A stretch of DNA of 64,000 nucleotides, taken from contig JAHQIW010007183.1 of the NCBI GenBank assembly GCA_019055375.1, positions 62,001 to 126,000 on the forward strand. The letters run 5' to 3'. The position numbers were made by a program, and so were the translations under genes. This DNA comes from Parelaphostrongylus tenuis. Lineage: Eukaryota; Nematoda; Chromadorea; Rhabditida; Metastrongylidae. The notes below the pieces were generated by a model that did not search any database, was not told the origin of the DNA, and saw nothing but the letters and a program-made list of their open reading frames with translations. Positions 56,401 to 64,000 of this stretch are shown here, in pieces. Position 1 is the stretch's first letter, and every line of letters begins with the position of its first letter.

Positions 56401-59400
56401 TAGATCTCAAGACATATTTGCAAATATGTTGATCTTCTTTACTAATTGCTAGTGTTGTAGCTACATCAATACTGTATGCGAATGGTTTGGTGGCGCAGAC
56501 GTAGATGACTCTCCTTTGTGGAGCAGTGATTTTTGCGATTTCGTAAGTGTGATTATGGATCTCTTTACAGTTCTCGTCAACTACGATTACTATCAAGAAG
56601 TGGTGAGTTACTATGAAACCGTTATCCTTGCAATCTACTTGTATCTTGACGGGCCTTCGTTCATGCTTTTGTCCTTTTTAACGAAACGGTTATCCGACAC
56701 CTTTAGTCAGATGCTTGGACATCATTCTATAGTGTACTCGATGGTGTGCCGGAAAAGTTTTGGAATAGAGTGACTATCAAGCGGCAATTGGAAGAAAGGG
56801 CAGCGGAGTTAAATGAGGTATGTGTCTGACTGTTAGCAGGATCTGATGGGTTTCGTAATGTTTACCTATACTTCTTTTTCACAGAAAATGATAAGTGGAT
56901 CTCCGTCTTACGCAACAGTTGAAGAAGTTCGATGTGATCCAGCTACAGGAAATGAATGGAGTGATGAGTCATATGAAGTGTAAGAGATGGGCTTGTTATT
57001 CAGTGACCTTCATACAAGTATCTATATCTTCTTTCTGTGAACTCTCTTTCTTGCTCAAGTTTGTATCAACCTCCGCATCAAGAACGCTTCTTACTCTTGG
57101 GTACAAAATTTCGGCATACGGCAAATTTCACATAGTTCCATATCACGCATTCTGACGTTCCCGAAATTATATCCTTCCGAAAAGTTAGCAGCGAGAGGGC
57201 ACTCTACCACGTTAAAAAGTTCTGAAGTTAATAACTTTGGCTCTCCTTGTGCCCATCGATTGAGCGGACCACGTTAAGGAGCATAACACAGCAGCAAAAG
57301 TGATGCCCGCTCTAATCATTCCACCATTATCAGGAGACTACAAATGAAATAGCTCTTTCTCCTTTTTCATCTCCAAAATAAGAACTTGTAACGTTGTGCT
57401 ATCAGGCTGATGTAAAAGTAGTGGCGGTTTCAGACCTCATTTATCTTAATGATCAAAATCAATCTCAAGCACATCTTTATTAGTCAGTCGGAATCATTGC
57501 AATTTTACAACACAATCTTAACAACGACTAGTACTTAGATTTCTTCCTCTCGCGATTGTTGTCTATGGTGGTGATATGATTCGGACATCGGAGTTGGCGC
57601 GAGTTCCATACAGTGATTTGTAAATTATTGGCAGCTGTGAGTACAGGTAATTGATTCTTCTCACGAACACGTCCGCTCGCAAGAAAATTAGCCTTGCTTA
57701 TTCTCGTAGCATAAAAGTCGATGCCCGGCATTTAACGAACTCTTTGAAAGCATTTTCTGCATTCCCCTCATTGTGGAAGCAATCCATCTCATCGCCTGCT
57801 CTTAAACCTCGCTTCAAACATTCACTATAGTCTGTGGGACTGTTTAGAGTCTTTTCGAGGTTAATACGTCAAAGCCATGCGTATTGATAATCATTTCTTT
57901 TAAGCCAACATGTGTGGTCTTTTATGGTAATTTATAGAGCCCTATACATATGTATCGGCCTTGACAGCCTCGTCAGTTAAGCACTATTCTTCGTCTTAGC
58001 CAATCTTCGCGGAAGTCCCCATCCCTTTACATTGAGTAGACGATGACGTACAATTTAAACGTGCCGTCAAGTGAAATAAATCACTAGATCTGCAATATTG
58101 TACACTCGATTGCTCTTGCTCGTCAATTGGGTACACTACCCTTCGTCGAATATACTTCCGGCGGCGTCACCCGCTTCATTAGTGGCCCCCACACCCGTCA
58201 TTGAAACTTACTCTATAGCAGAAATGGGGAGATGTTAATTAGGATGATAACACGTGATCTTGGTTGTCAACATTTTTTCCAAACCAAACATCTTCACAGA
58301 CCTTTTGAATGTGGAACGCTTCCGTTCATAGGTCGTCGAGACGCCTGAAGAAGTAGTAGTCGGTGCGCACGAGATCAAGCGCTTTTGAGGAATGAGCAAA
58401 ACTTCGCAACGCAATCCGTTCACGTTTTGAAAGTTCACTATGCCACGTGTGGCTGTCGACTGGCCGTAATGGAACCATCAATATTCTCACATCAGCCTTT
58501 TCACGCTCTCAATTTGCTTCAAATGGGGTAGCGACCGTAAAATTGTCTACCTTGAGTTCTTTGCAAGATCTCGTATAGTCTTAGGAAAATCAGCTTTCCC
58601 ATCAAAGCTCTCGTCTCCTTTACATACTTCTTGATCCACTGCTGTCCTTCATGTTCGTTAGCAGTTCTTGGGTCAAATGTGTTGGTAATATTGCTGTTTG
58701 TCTCTGCTTTACGACCCATTTTGAATTTATGGTCTGAAACCGCCGTTATTTCTTACGCCTATTAACATCATTTCTAAAATCTAAGATAGTTCCAGAATAA
58801 AGAGCAAGTAAAGCGTTATAAGCAGCAAAGCAGGGCAAGATTTGTGCATTAAAATGGCATGTAACGTGCGCAAATTTATTCGAGAGTTTATTTCAATATA
58901 AAACGGCAATTTTCATCAATGCACAAACCGCCATTACTTTTGTACCAACTTCATATTGTGAAGTGAGCTGTGATCAAGTTTTTTCATTGCAGTGCTGACA
59001 AATATTTTGAAATCGTAGACAAATTTGTGCATTCACAATGGGGGGAATGTGAACTTCGTCCTCCACCCTGTGATTTCCGAACATTGAGTGAGGAACCAGA
59101 GAAGGCGGATATCTTTGTCGATGGTAATAAAATTTTTTCAATACATTTTAAAACCAACGACGAACTTTACAATCATCATTGTTTTCATTGTTGATTCCTG
59201 GTTTCTACAATTAAGAACTCCCATATCTGCGGCGAGCTATTGTCAAGGGACACTACGATGATGCTGCACATTACCTGGACGTCCAGTTCCGTTTACTACG
59301 GGAAGATCTCGTCAGTCCGTTGCGATGTGGCCTTTCCATTTATAAGCTTACTGGTTCGTCTCTTTTTTCTTTTCGTGAAATGAGAATATGTGTGCATTAG

Positions 59401-60175
59401 AAACGACTTTGTTGACGTGATGTAACATTTCAATTGATCATTTTTTTCCATCTTTTCCAACGTATTCCTCGCTCTATTCTCGAGGTGTTCACGGAAGTGT
59501 ACATGTGATAGTACCAGGTTCAACGGCATAGTACTGCGAAGTTTCCTCTTGAGATATTTTTTCACTGTAAGCTAGTAACAGTGAATAAACGTTATGGAGG
59601 CTTATGACGTTATGTTTTTCAAAGTGACATAGTTGAAGTACATTTAGTATCGGTAGGATATGGAACAACGCGAGATATGTACAACTTTGTTTTTTGGAGA
59701 GCATAGATGCCTCTGCTGTTTCTCATTGTAGAAAGCATGTATAAGCAAGGGTAGCAATATCGAATATTGCATCCCTTAGTTGTCATGTCAATTTTATAAG
59801 CAGCATTGCTTGGATATATTCTTAGCGATCTGTTGTAATCGGTACATCTCCAATTAAGGAGCTGCACGGAACAGAACATTCTCAAGGAAACTCGATACAT
59901 TGCCCTACAACTTATTTATATCAGAGCTACAGAGCATATATGGCCTAGAAGTTCATGCTAAATATGGGTTACCAGTTATATTCGTGAAACTCTCGGTACG
60001 TATGATATTATCTAATACGACTTATAAAAGGTGCAGTAATTTTTTGTTTTAGTCTGGATCAATGTTTGATCTTCCTTTGCGTGATTGTTTAATGTTTGGT
60101 CAAGTCGTATGTCTTTCGTCTGATGGATTCTGCAAAGACATACATTTGGCGAAGGTTATTGATAAGCAGCGTACG
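44432..60175 (+). CDS. znfx-1: ZNFX1-family (NFX1-type zinc-finger helicase) gene, N-terminal and pre-helicase exons
   Basis: Exons: 44432-44531, 44715-44793, 44844-44970, 46950-47044, 47146-47234, 47337-47506, 53488-53746, 56461-56602, 56707-56817, 56885-56979, 58993-59123, 59216-59353, 59925-59995, 60053-60175. Every junction agrees in phase except 47506 to 53488, where a small exon is probably missing. The last exons fix the family: PPPCDFRTLSEEP, then YDDAAHYLDVQFRLLREDLV and SPLRCGLSIYK, the conserved block before the ZNFX1 helicase; then LMFGQVVCLSSDGF, like the LLYGSLVC.S.D.F motif of the family. Earlier exons have helical, poorly conserved text (NPYVYNRLASPFCD, RGGGFNLHANPKRLEVAFSL) as expected for the ZNFX1 N-terminus. 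The SF1 helicase and zinc fingers are not in the window. ZNFX-1 acts in germ-granule small-RNA inheritance in C. elegans (family knowledge). An in-frame TAA at 56981 is avoided by the GTAAGA donor at 56980. Confidence 0.8.
47938..49040 (+). pseudogene. scc-3: Processed pseudogene of cohesin subunit STAG/SCC-3
   Basis: Intronless and on the same strand as the host gene. 47965-48215 reads FSNLLELKDCIEICRLVFSN, YRGLAVSTGEFLSTNLL, the STAG block (..VY.....HRGLA.AAGEFL). A frameshift near 48215 leads to HHQATYLVDALIDTNP, VKDWQTMVKLLL, SESQLIEILV (STAG: YLVDSLWD...LKDWE...LLLE..ESTLIEILV). A second shift near 48362 gives RQAATGETSVGR (STAG RQA.EG..PVGR), then a stop. 48777-49034 resumes with VPIYAAALNLLLLVRNQALN and NFAFHCFCDALVLFNEEL, matching the later region IQE.AF.LLCDLL.IFS..L. 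Several frame breaks show it is dead. It spans only the middle of the protein; the functional gene lies elsewhere. Confidence 0.85.
49045..50640. other. Intronic sequence, no gene seen
   Basis: Follows the STAG pseudogene inside the large ZNFX1-like intron. No poly(A) tract or target-site repeat of the retrocopy is obvious. Only chance frames. Confidence 0.45.
50646..50955 (+). repeat. tRNA-derived SINE, family A, full length, plus strand
   Basis: AGCATATGGCGCAGTGGTAA (A box), GGTTCGATCTC (B box), CCATCCATCCCTCCGGGATC, GGATAAGCAGCACTGACATG, 3' end CACTGAGAGCTTTATCCTTT and a second TATCCTTT, suggesting a short tandem 3' tail. Confidence 0.88.
51160..51545 (-). mobile_element. RTE-type LINE fragment (RT C-terminal region)
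   Basis: Minus strand: LRKHDER-like text, LGVIERAVE region, MLGESRISQMREKI, RSDLRQRSKSET, KVGRAREALQRHLMDKSSYR. It aligns with 8.11-8.70 kb, with frameshifts. It lies in the large ZNFX1-like intron. Confidence 0.85.
51739..51991 (-). repeat. tRNA-derived SINE, family A, diverged, minus strand
   Basis: GAAGGATAAATCTCTTCGCG to the head complement CACTGCGCCAAATACGCTC; the middle is about 50 bases shorter than in full-length copies. Confidence 0.75.
52668..52690. repeat. Poly(C) tract
   Basis: A C-rich run of about 23 bases with 15 or more consecutive C. Length may be inexact because homopolymers are error-prone. Confidence 0.9.
54240..55170. repeat. Decayed dispersed repeat with internal periodicity, copy 2
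   Basis: Phrases such as TTGTTCATCGAGAAATGTTT, GTGTTCAGCGAGAAATATTT, GAGGAACAGG/GAGAAACATA, CTGTACAGCGCAATAATAGA and AAATGCACCATTGAAATT recur at intervals of a few hundred bases. It matches the repeat at 42.84 kb. Non-coding, intronic. Confidence 0.6.
55200..55970 (+). mobile_element. LINE reverse-transcriptase fragment, second family (decayed)
   Basis: SADDVIISRSTSDAWTICNK, LTEVLKNIKLCVDRTKISL corresponds to the RT catalytic FADDV..ISRS.SEA block (F to S, so the first position is altered). Further on, AAETWADTL appears near 55650. Stops and shifts interrupt the rest. It differs from the RTE copies, whose equivalent block is FVDDIVLI. It sits between two ZNFX1-like exons. Confidence 0.75.
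56990..57835. other. ZNFX1-like intron, no feature seen
   Basis: The minus frame 57528-57731 has no recognisable motif. No splice-supported exon. Confidence 0.4.
57840..58140 (-). repeat. Hammerhead-bearing repeat, minus strand (core mutated)
   Basis: Minus strand: CTGACGA (complement 57970-57976), GGCT...GGCC stem II, GATACATATGTA instead of GAAACACGTGTA. The A14 position is U, which should abolish cleavage. The element lies in an intron of the ZNFX1-like gene. The neighbouring plus text CCGTCAAGTGAAATAAATCA and TACACTCGATTGCTC recurs at 33.45 kb, defining the repeat beyond the ribozyme. Confidence 0.6.
58145..58985. other. Intronic sequence with possible decayed transposon
   Basis: Minus frames 58235-58438 and 58519-58719 look non-random (DYYFFRRLDD-like text appears in another frame), hinting at a transposase remnant, but I cannot assign it. 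Confidence 0.3.
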
Positions 60176-60339
60176 GTAAGTGGTATTTAGCGCGAGATTT
60201 GAGACCCTACAGCGTTTCATTTTGTTACCACTTGGATTGAGAATAAATTCAGATATATATATATCCAAAGATCTGAGAGTTTATCAAGCTGCCATTATTA
60301 ACTCTTATGCTTCCATAGACCCAACTCTGTGTGTGTCTC

Positions 60340-60660
60340 ATTGACGAGGCCGAATAGTCTGCCCCACCTTGTCTGCACCTTTGATCTCCAGCGACACAGT
60401 GTATTTCACTTGATGGCAGATAGTACGTCTGCGTCTCCTCTATGTAAGGGGTTAGGTTCTTCCCAAGAGGGATTGGTAAGACGGATGGCACTGTGCAACT
60501 GACCAGGCTGCCAAGGCTAAGCACGTGTGTTGCATTGTATAAGTGCCCATAGCAGACCACATGCATGGCTCAAAAATAATTATAAAGCATATTGAAGTTT
60601 GAGTGTGGGCCCTAAGAAAACACTTGAAACGAACGGTACGAAATATTGGAGTTTATATAT
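60340..60660 (+). repeat. Hammerhead-bearing repeat (core mutated)
   Basis: GTGCAA, CTGACCA, GGCTGCCAAGGC, then TAAGCACGTGTGT. CTGACGA and GAAAC are both altered. The tail TTTGAGTGTGGG and CACTTGAAACGAACGGTACG is at 60597-60642. It follows the last clear ZNFX1-like exon. Confidence 0.6.
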
Positions 60661-61125
60661 GCGAATAGGGGTCAATAGTCTTACGGAAATCTCTGTACGA
60701 AAAGCCACAGACGTCTTTTGGTGAGCAATTAATTTTGTATTTTTCTTATTTGTTCATTTTTGTCACTCGGCATTCACTGCCTTCGAGATGCGTCTTCCGA
60801 AGTGGTCGATCGAAGTAATTTCGAGTGAAATTGACCTTCTTGAGGTGCGGGGAAACGAAACTGATGACACTTCAGGCGATATTGCCTGACTGTGATCAAT
60901 CATATCAAGAGGACACTGATGAAGAGATAATCGTTAAGTGATCATGAATGTTATCGTTACCGCGAATCCCTCCCTACTCCTTGATGACGGTGGGAGGTGT
61001 GCAAGGATACGTGAGGGTTAGGTAGGTGCAAGAAATCGACGAATTCTACGAATTATGCATGGCCGTTTTCTTTGATCTCGTAGATCCAATGCTGAATCTT
61101 CGCTATTGGATGACTATCAAGTCTA

Positions 61126-61350
61126 GTGAAAAATAGAAAATATTTTGTGTTGAATGTTTGAAGTCCATATCCAAAGTAATAAGCGAAGAACTGTTGACCG
61201 TGCTAATGAATGAGCAAAGGTAAGTTGTTGCTGACTGAAATTGAATGTACAAGTCGTTTGATGGATAAAATACACTCAATCCGGAGAAGGGTTCCACAAA
61301 TTGATGAATGTAAACTTTATTATGACTCACCCCGATTAGGCCCCAAAAAG
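61126..61350 (+). pseudogene. Candidate next ZNFX1-like exon, apparently frameshifted
   Basis: One frame gives CVECLKSISKVISEELLTVL and MNEQ up to about 61208; a +1-shifted frame continues LLLTEIECTSRLMDKIHSIR, RRVPQIDECKLYYDSPRLG. Position, strand and order (a family segment .lMvE.......y..vl......vP....eC....PryL) fit the region after LMFGQVVCLSSDGF. The joint at 61209-61212 is CAAAGGTAAG, which also looks like a donor. It could be a sequencing or genuine indel, two small exons, or coincidence. Confidence 0.3.
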
Positions 61351-61479
61351 TCCTCCGTGTGTTTTTTTCAAAAAAGATCGGACATTGAAAATAACTTATT
61401 TCCGAATATATTGCAATAATATTATCCAAAGAGATCTAGACTTGGGAATTCGTTGTCATCCCATGGGTTCGGCTTTCCT

Positions 61480-61720
61480 ATTAAGATAACTGGGCGTTTT
61501 CTTTACTGAAAAATTCGCTTTCAAAAGCCCCTTCGACAACAATCTATCTTTTCGTAGCAACAAAGTTTCGTCAGAATTCAAATTTCTTTGTATAACTGCA
61601 AGGCTAAATTCCGAAACCAAAACATTATCTTCTTTTTGTTAGTACAGCATACTGTAGAGGTCCTTGTTGAACAAGCTCAATATTAGAATCAGCATTTTTC
61701 ACATTATCAAATGGCATTGA
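61480..61720. repeat. Decayed dispersed repeat, short copy
   Basis: TCCTTGTTGAACAAGCTCAA and related phrases resemble the repeat of 42.84 and 54.24 kb, but weakly. Confidence 0.35.
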
Positions 61721-61852
61721 AGACATAGATAAAATAAGGGAAATTGTTTAATGACACCTTCATAATCGACTGTTTTTCAAGATCTCGCTCAAAATCAATA
61801 CATCGTGAAAGCATATTTTAAGCGTTTTGTGAGATCTGTTATGAGCACTCAT

Positions 61853-61912
61853 CAGTGCAATGCACGTAATTCGGCCTTGCACACACACTCGTCTGTTGCA
61901 CAGTATTTTGAA
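61853..61912 (-). ncRNA. Hammerhead motif, decayed
   Basis: Minus strand: GTGCAA, CAGACGA, a longer stem-II loop ending AAGGCC, GAATTACGTGCA, TTGCAC. Stem I pairs perfectly over six bases, but CTGACGA and GAAAC each carry a change. Confidence 0.45.
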
Positions 61913-62009
61913 GTAATCCATTAAATCGACTGTTTTTGATACCTCGTGATAAACATTCAAAATAAATTCAAAAAAGAATGTTTTAAGCCTAACCAAGGTT
62001 GGTATACCA

Positions 62010-62058
62010 GGGCTATACACCGGTGTTTCGGAGGTTTCGGCCTCCTCGTCAGTGACCC
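62010..62058 (-). ncRNA. Hammerhead ribozyme motif, ACACCGGTGT class
   Basis: Minus strand: CTGACGA (complement 62046-62052), GGAGG-CCGAAA-CCTCC (perfect 5-bp stem II), GAAAC, the palindrome ACACCGGTGT, A, then TAGCCC. The core is complete. Stem I (GGGTCA with TAGCCC) has one mismatch. It faces the copy 200 bases downstream. Confidence 0.68.
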
Positions 62059-62261
62059 CGCCCCACATTAAGCCCTGCATTGTAGCAAGGAGGGAGGCGT
62101 ATGTGTAAGTGGTGATGGCATAGTGTACAATGACACTGGCCCATCACCTTCAGTCGATGGTTTTGGCTGGTAGACCAAAATTAATCCATTAATCGACTGT
62201 TTTTGAAACCTCGTGATAAACAGTCAAAGTAAATTCGTAAAAGAATAAGAAGAAGGGGCGG

Positions 62262-62310
62262 GGGTCACTGACGAGGAGGCCGAAACCTCCGAAACACCGG
62301 TGTATGGCCC
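62262..62310 (+). ncRNA. Hammerhead ribozyme motif, ACACCGGTGT class, most intact copy
   Basis: GGGTCA, CTGACGA (62268-62274), GGAGG-CCGAAA-CCTCC, GAAAC, ACACCGGTGT, cleavage after A 62304, TGGCCC. Stem I pairs over six bases with one G-T wobble, stem II over five perfect pairs, and stem III is self-complementary over ten bases. All invariant positions are present. A monomer would have a loopless stem III, so cleavage as a dimer or in tandem transcripts is the expected mode. Confidence 0.72.
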
Positions 62311-62489
62311 TGGCGTACCAACCTCGTTTAGGCTTAAAACATTCTTTTTTGGATTTATTTTAGAGTACTTCCAAAGTCGAAAAACGTGCATCGCACTATA
62401 TAAGTGCCCATAACAGACCTCACTAAAGGCTTGAAATATGATACGCATGAACTTTGAGCGAGGTCTTAAAAACCGGTCGAATATAAAGT

Positions 62490-63790
62490 TTACCTGTACA
62501 CCTGTCGTCCCGTCGATAGTCGAGTAACTCGAGCGGGTACCAGCAATACTTCCATCCATCTCTATCGCGTGCAAGAGTGCCTAGTGAGTCCTCCTCGCTC
62601 TAGGGATTCGTTGAGCATCACATCTTTCTTCTATGCCTTTCCTGAAGAAATCGGACCAACTCGTGGTGCTCTTTCTGTAGAGCGCTTGACATCCCGAGGA
62701 ATCCAGTCGGTAACGGCTCCGTTCAATAGTTGTCGTTGAAGCGCATCACATTTCCGGCCCACCTTATTTTCGATATGCTGGCGTGTAGAACGGCGTCTCT
62801 GATCTTCGATCGTAGAGTTAGGTCGGAACTTCGGATCCTTTCTTTTCTTTGCGAGATACTGAACACTCTAGTTTCAACCTTTCGACTGCGCACGCAATAA
62901 TGCCAAGTGATCTTTCATCCTACTTACGCAGCGACCAGATTTCTGCTGCATACGTTAGAGCAGGGATAATCGTCGAGTTGAAATTGTGGGCATGGAGTCG
63001 GACATTCTTTGTCCTCTTCATTTTATCCTAGGTGCTCGTAAACGTTCCCCAAGCCGCTCGTTTCATCCTGCCCAGCTCTGGAGCTAGGTCGTTCATCATG
63101 TTGATTTTACGACCTAAACAGACGTAACTGGAGCTTTCGGAGATTTTCGTTCCATTGGGCGTAAATGGGACATTCAAAAGCTAACCGTTCTTTATGAACA
63201 TCGCCTTCGTTAGATTTAGTCGTAGACCAGTCTTTCCATAGGCGTTGTCAAAATCGATCAAAATTCGCTCCGCTTACCTGATGTTTGGTGTTATGAGGAC
63301 GATATCATCAACAAAGCGAAGATGGTTTTATTGTCGACCGTCGATTTCCACTCCCATATCGTCCTATTCTAATGTTCGCCATGACGTTTTCAGGGTGGCA
63401 ATGAATAGTTTTGGCGAGATTGTATCGCCTTGTCGAACCCCTCTTCTTACATCAGTGGTGATATTGTTGTAGAGTGAAGACATTTTGGTCGTGAAATCTT
63501 CATATAGCTCACGAAAGATCATTGTGTACCGAGTGGGGGAGCCCTGGTTATCCAGAGCCTCTATAATCGCTTCTGTTTCCACTGAATCAAATGCTTTCTT
63601 CAGATCGATGACAAGGAGATAGTGCGGTACTTTGTTCTCTCGTGAAACCTCAGTGAGTCTTGTAATAAGGTAATATAAAGGTGTTGTAATAAAATTAGCA
63701 GCCTGGAGCAATCGGCTGTTAATCACTGCAATATCCGCTGGACATGTCACTGGACATGCAGTGATGTGATAGTGAATTTTCACTTTACAT
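62490..63790 (-). mobile_element. RTE-type LINE: reverse transcriptase core and C-terminus (decayed)
   Basis: Minus strand: EVSRENKVPHYLLVIDLKKA then FDSVETEAIIEALDNQG (RT motif A), FTTKMSSLYNNITTDV, RRGVRQGDTISPKLFIATL (motif B region), then after a frameshift RFVDDIVLI at 63301-63318 (catalytic YXDD/FADD box, here FVDD). Below that come the same C-terminal blocks as at 8.1 kb, ending near 62494 with the DDQRDD-like end. Several frame breaks and stops make it inactive. The N-terminal end is replaced at about 63790 by a hammerhead repeat. Confidence 0.88.
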
Positions 63791-63858
63791 ATACATCGTG
63801 TGATTCCTCTGTGTAAGGGGTTATCCTTCGAAAGGGATTGGCTCAGACGAAGAGTACT

Positions 63859-63901
63859 GTGCAGCTGACGAGGCTGCAAGATCGAAACACGTCTATTGCA
63901 C
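63859..63901 (+). ncRNA. Hammerhead ribozyme motif, ACACGTGT class
   Basis: GTGCAG, CTGACGA (63865-63871), GGCTGCAAGATC, GAAAC, ACACGTCT, A, TTGCAC. Core complete; stem I has six pairs including one G-T wobble. Stem II and stem III each carry a mismatch relative to the consensus. It directly adjoins the RTE LINE on the opposite strand. Confidence 0.65.
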
Positions 63902-64000
63902 TGTACAAGTGCCCATGACAGACCTTATAAAAGGCTTAGAATATGCTGTGGGGATATTGGTTAACAATTGCAAATGAAATCCTTTTACAAGGATGCGTTT

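Noticed and set aside
56543..56570. GTAAGT...TTTACAG taken as an intron
   Set aside because: It is only 28 bases, shorter than known nematode introns; reading through keeps the frame and the phases of both neighbours.
56981..56983. In-frame TAA read as the end of a separate upstream gene
   Set aside because: A GTAAGA donor at 56980 leaves phase 2, which fits exactly the acceptor at 58993 opening the recognisable ZNFX1 block. One continuous gene is simpler.

Overview
The window is eukaryotic, almost certainly nematode nuclear DNA (probably rhabditomorph/strongylid; inference). No continuous ORF exceeds about 200 codons, yet exons joined at GT...AG introns with strong TTTCAG/TTTTAG acceptors and GTAAGT-like donors make long, phase-consistent proteins. 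There is a major-sperm-protein-like domain, an NFX1-type (ZNFX1) helicase gene, many tRNA-derived SINEs, RTE-type LINEs, mariner fragments and Penelope-like sequence. Nothing suggests bacterial or viral origin.

Layout. 1-13.7 kb is almost entirely mobile or repetitive: SINEs, two foldback elements (1.79-2.01 and 6.64-7.23 kb), a head-to-head inverted pair of Penelope-like GIY-YIG ends (3.59-5.40 kb) and a decayed RTE LINE (8.0-9.1 kb). 13.74-24.63 kb (+) holds exons of a divergent SLC6/SNF-type transporter, interrupted by mariner, LTR-like and SINE insertions, with no visible exons for TM5-8. 24.7-43.7 kb is a second repeat-rich interval with mariners, a 50-bp-class minisatellite, an LTR-like repeat, a 1.8-kb RTE LINE and SINEs. 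43.81 to about 61.4 kb (+) holds a large ZNFX1-family gene: at least 16 exons with traceable splice phases, possibly starting with an MSP-like domain. Its largest intron (47.5-53.5 kb) carries a processed, frameshifted pseudogene of the cohesin subunit STAG/SCC-3. 61.7-64 kb is hammerhead repeats and another RTE LINE.

The most notable repeated signal is a set of hammerhead ribozyme motifs on both strands. One class has CTGAYGA and GAAAC cores, a self-complementary stem III (ACACGTGT or ACACCGGTGT) and a pairing stem I. A second class sits at the outer ends of the Penelope-like pair. Several occur as inverted pairs flanking other repeats. The two host genes are on the same strand about 19 kb apart and show no evidence of working together; the ZNFX1 relative is expected to act in small-RNA/germ-granule inheritance and the SLC6 relative in sodium-coupled solute uptake (family knowledge, not sequence-proven).
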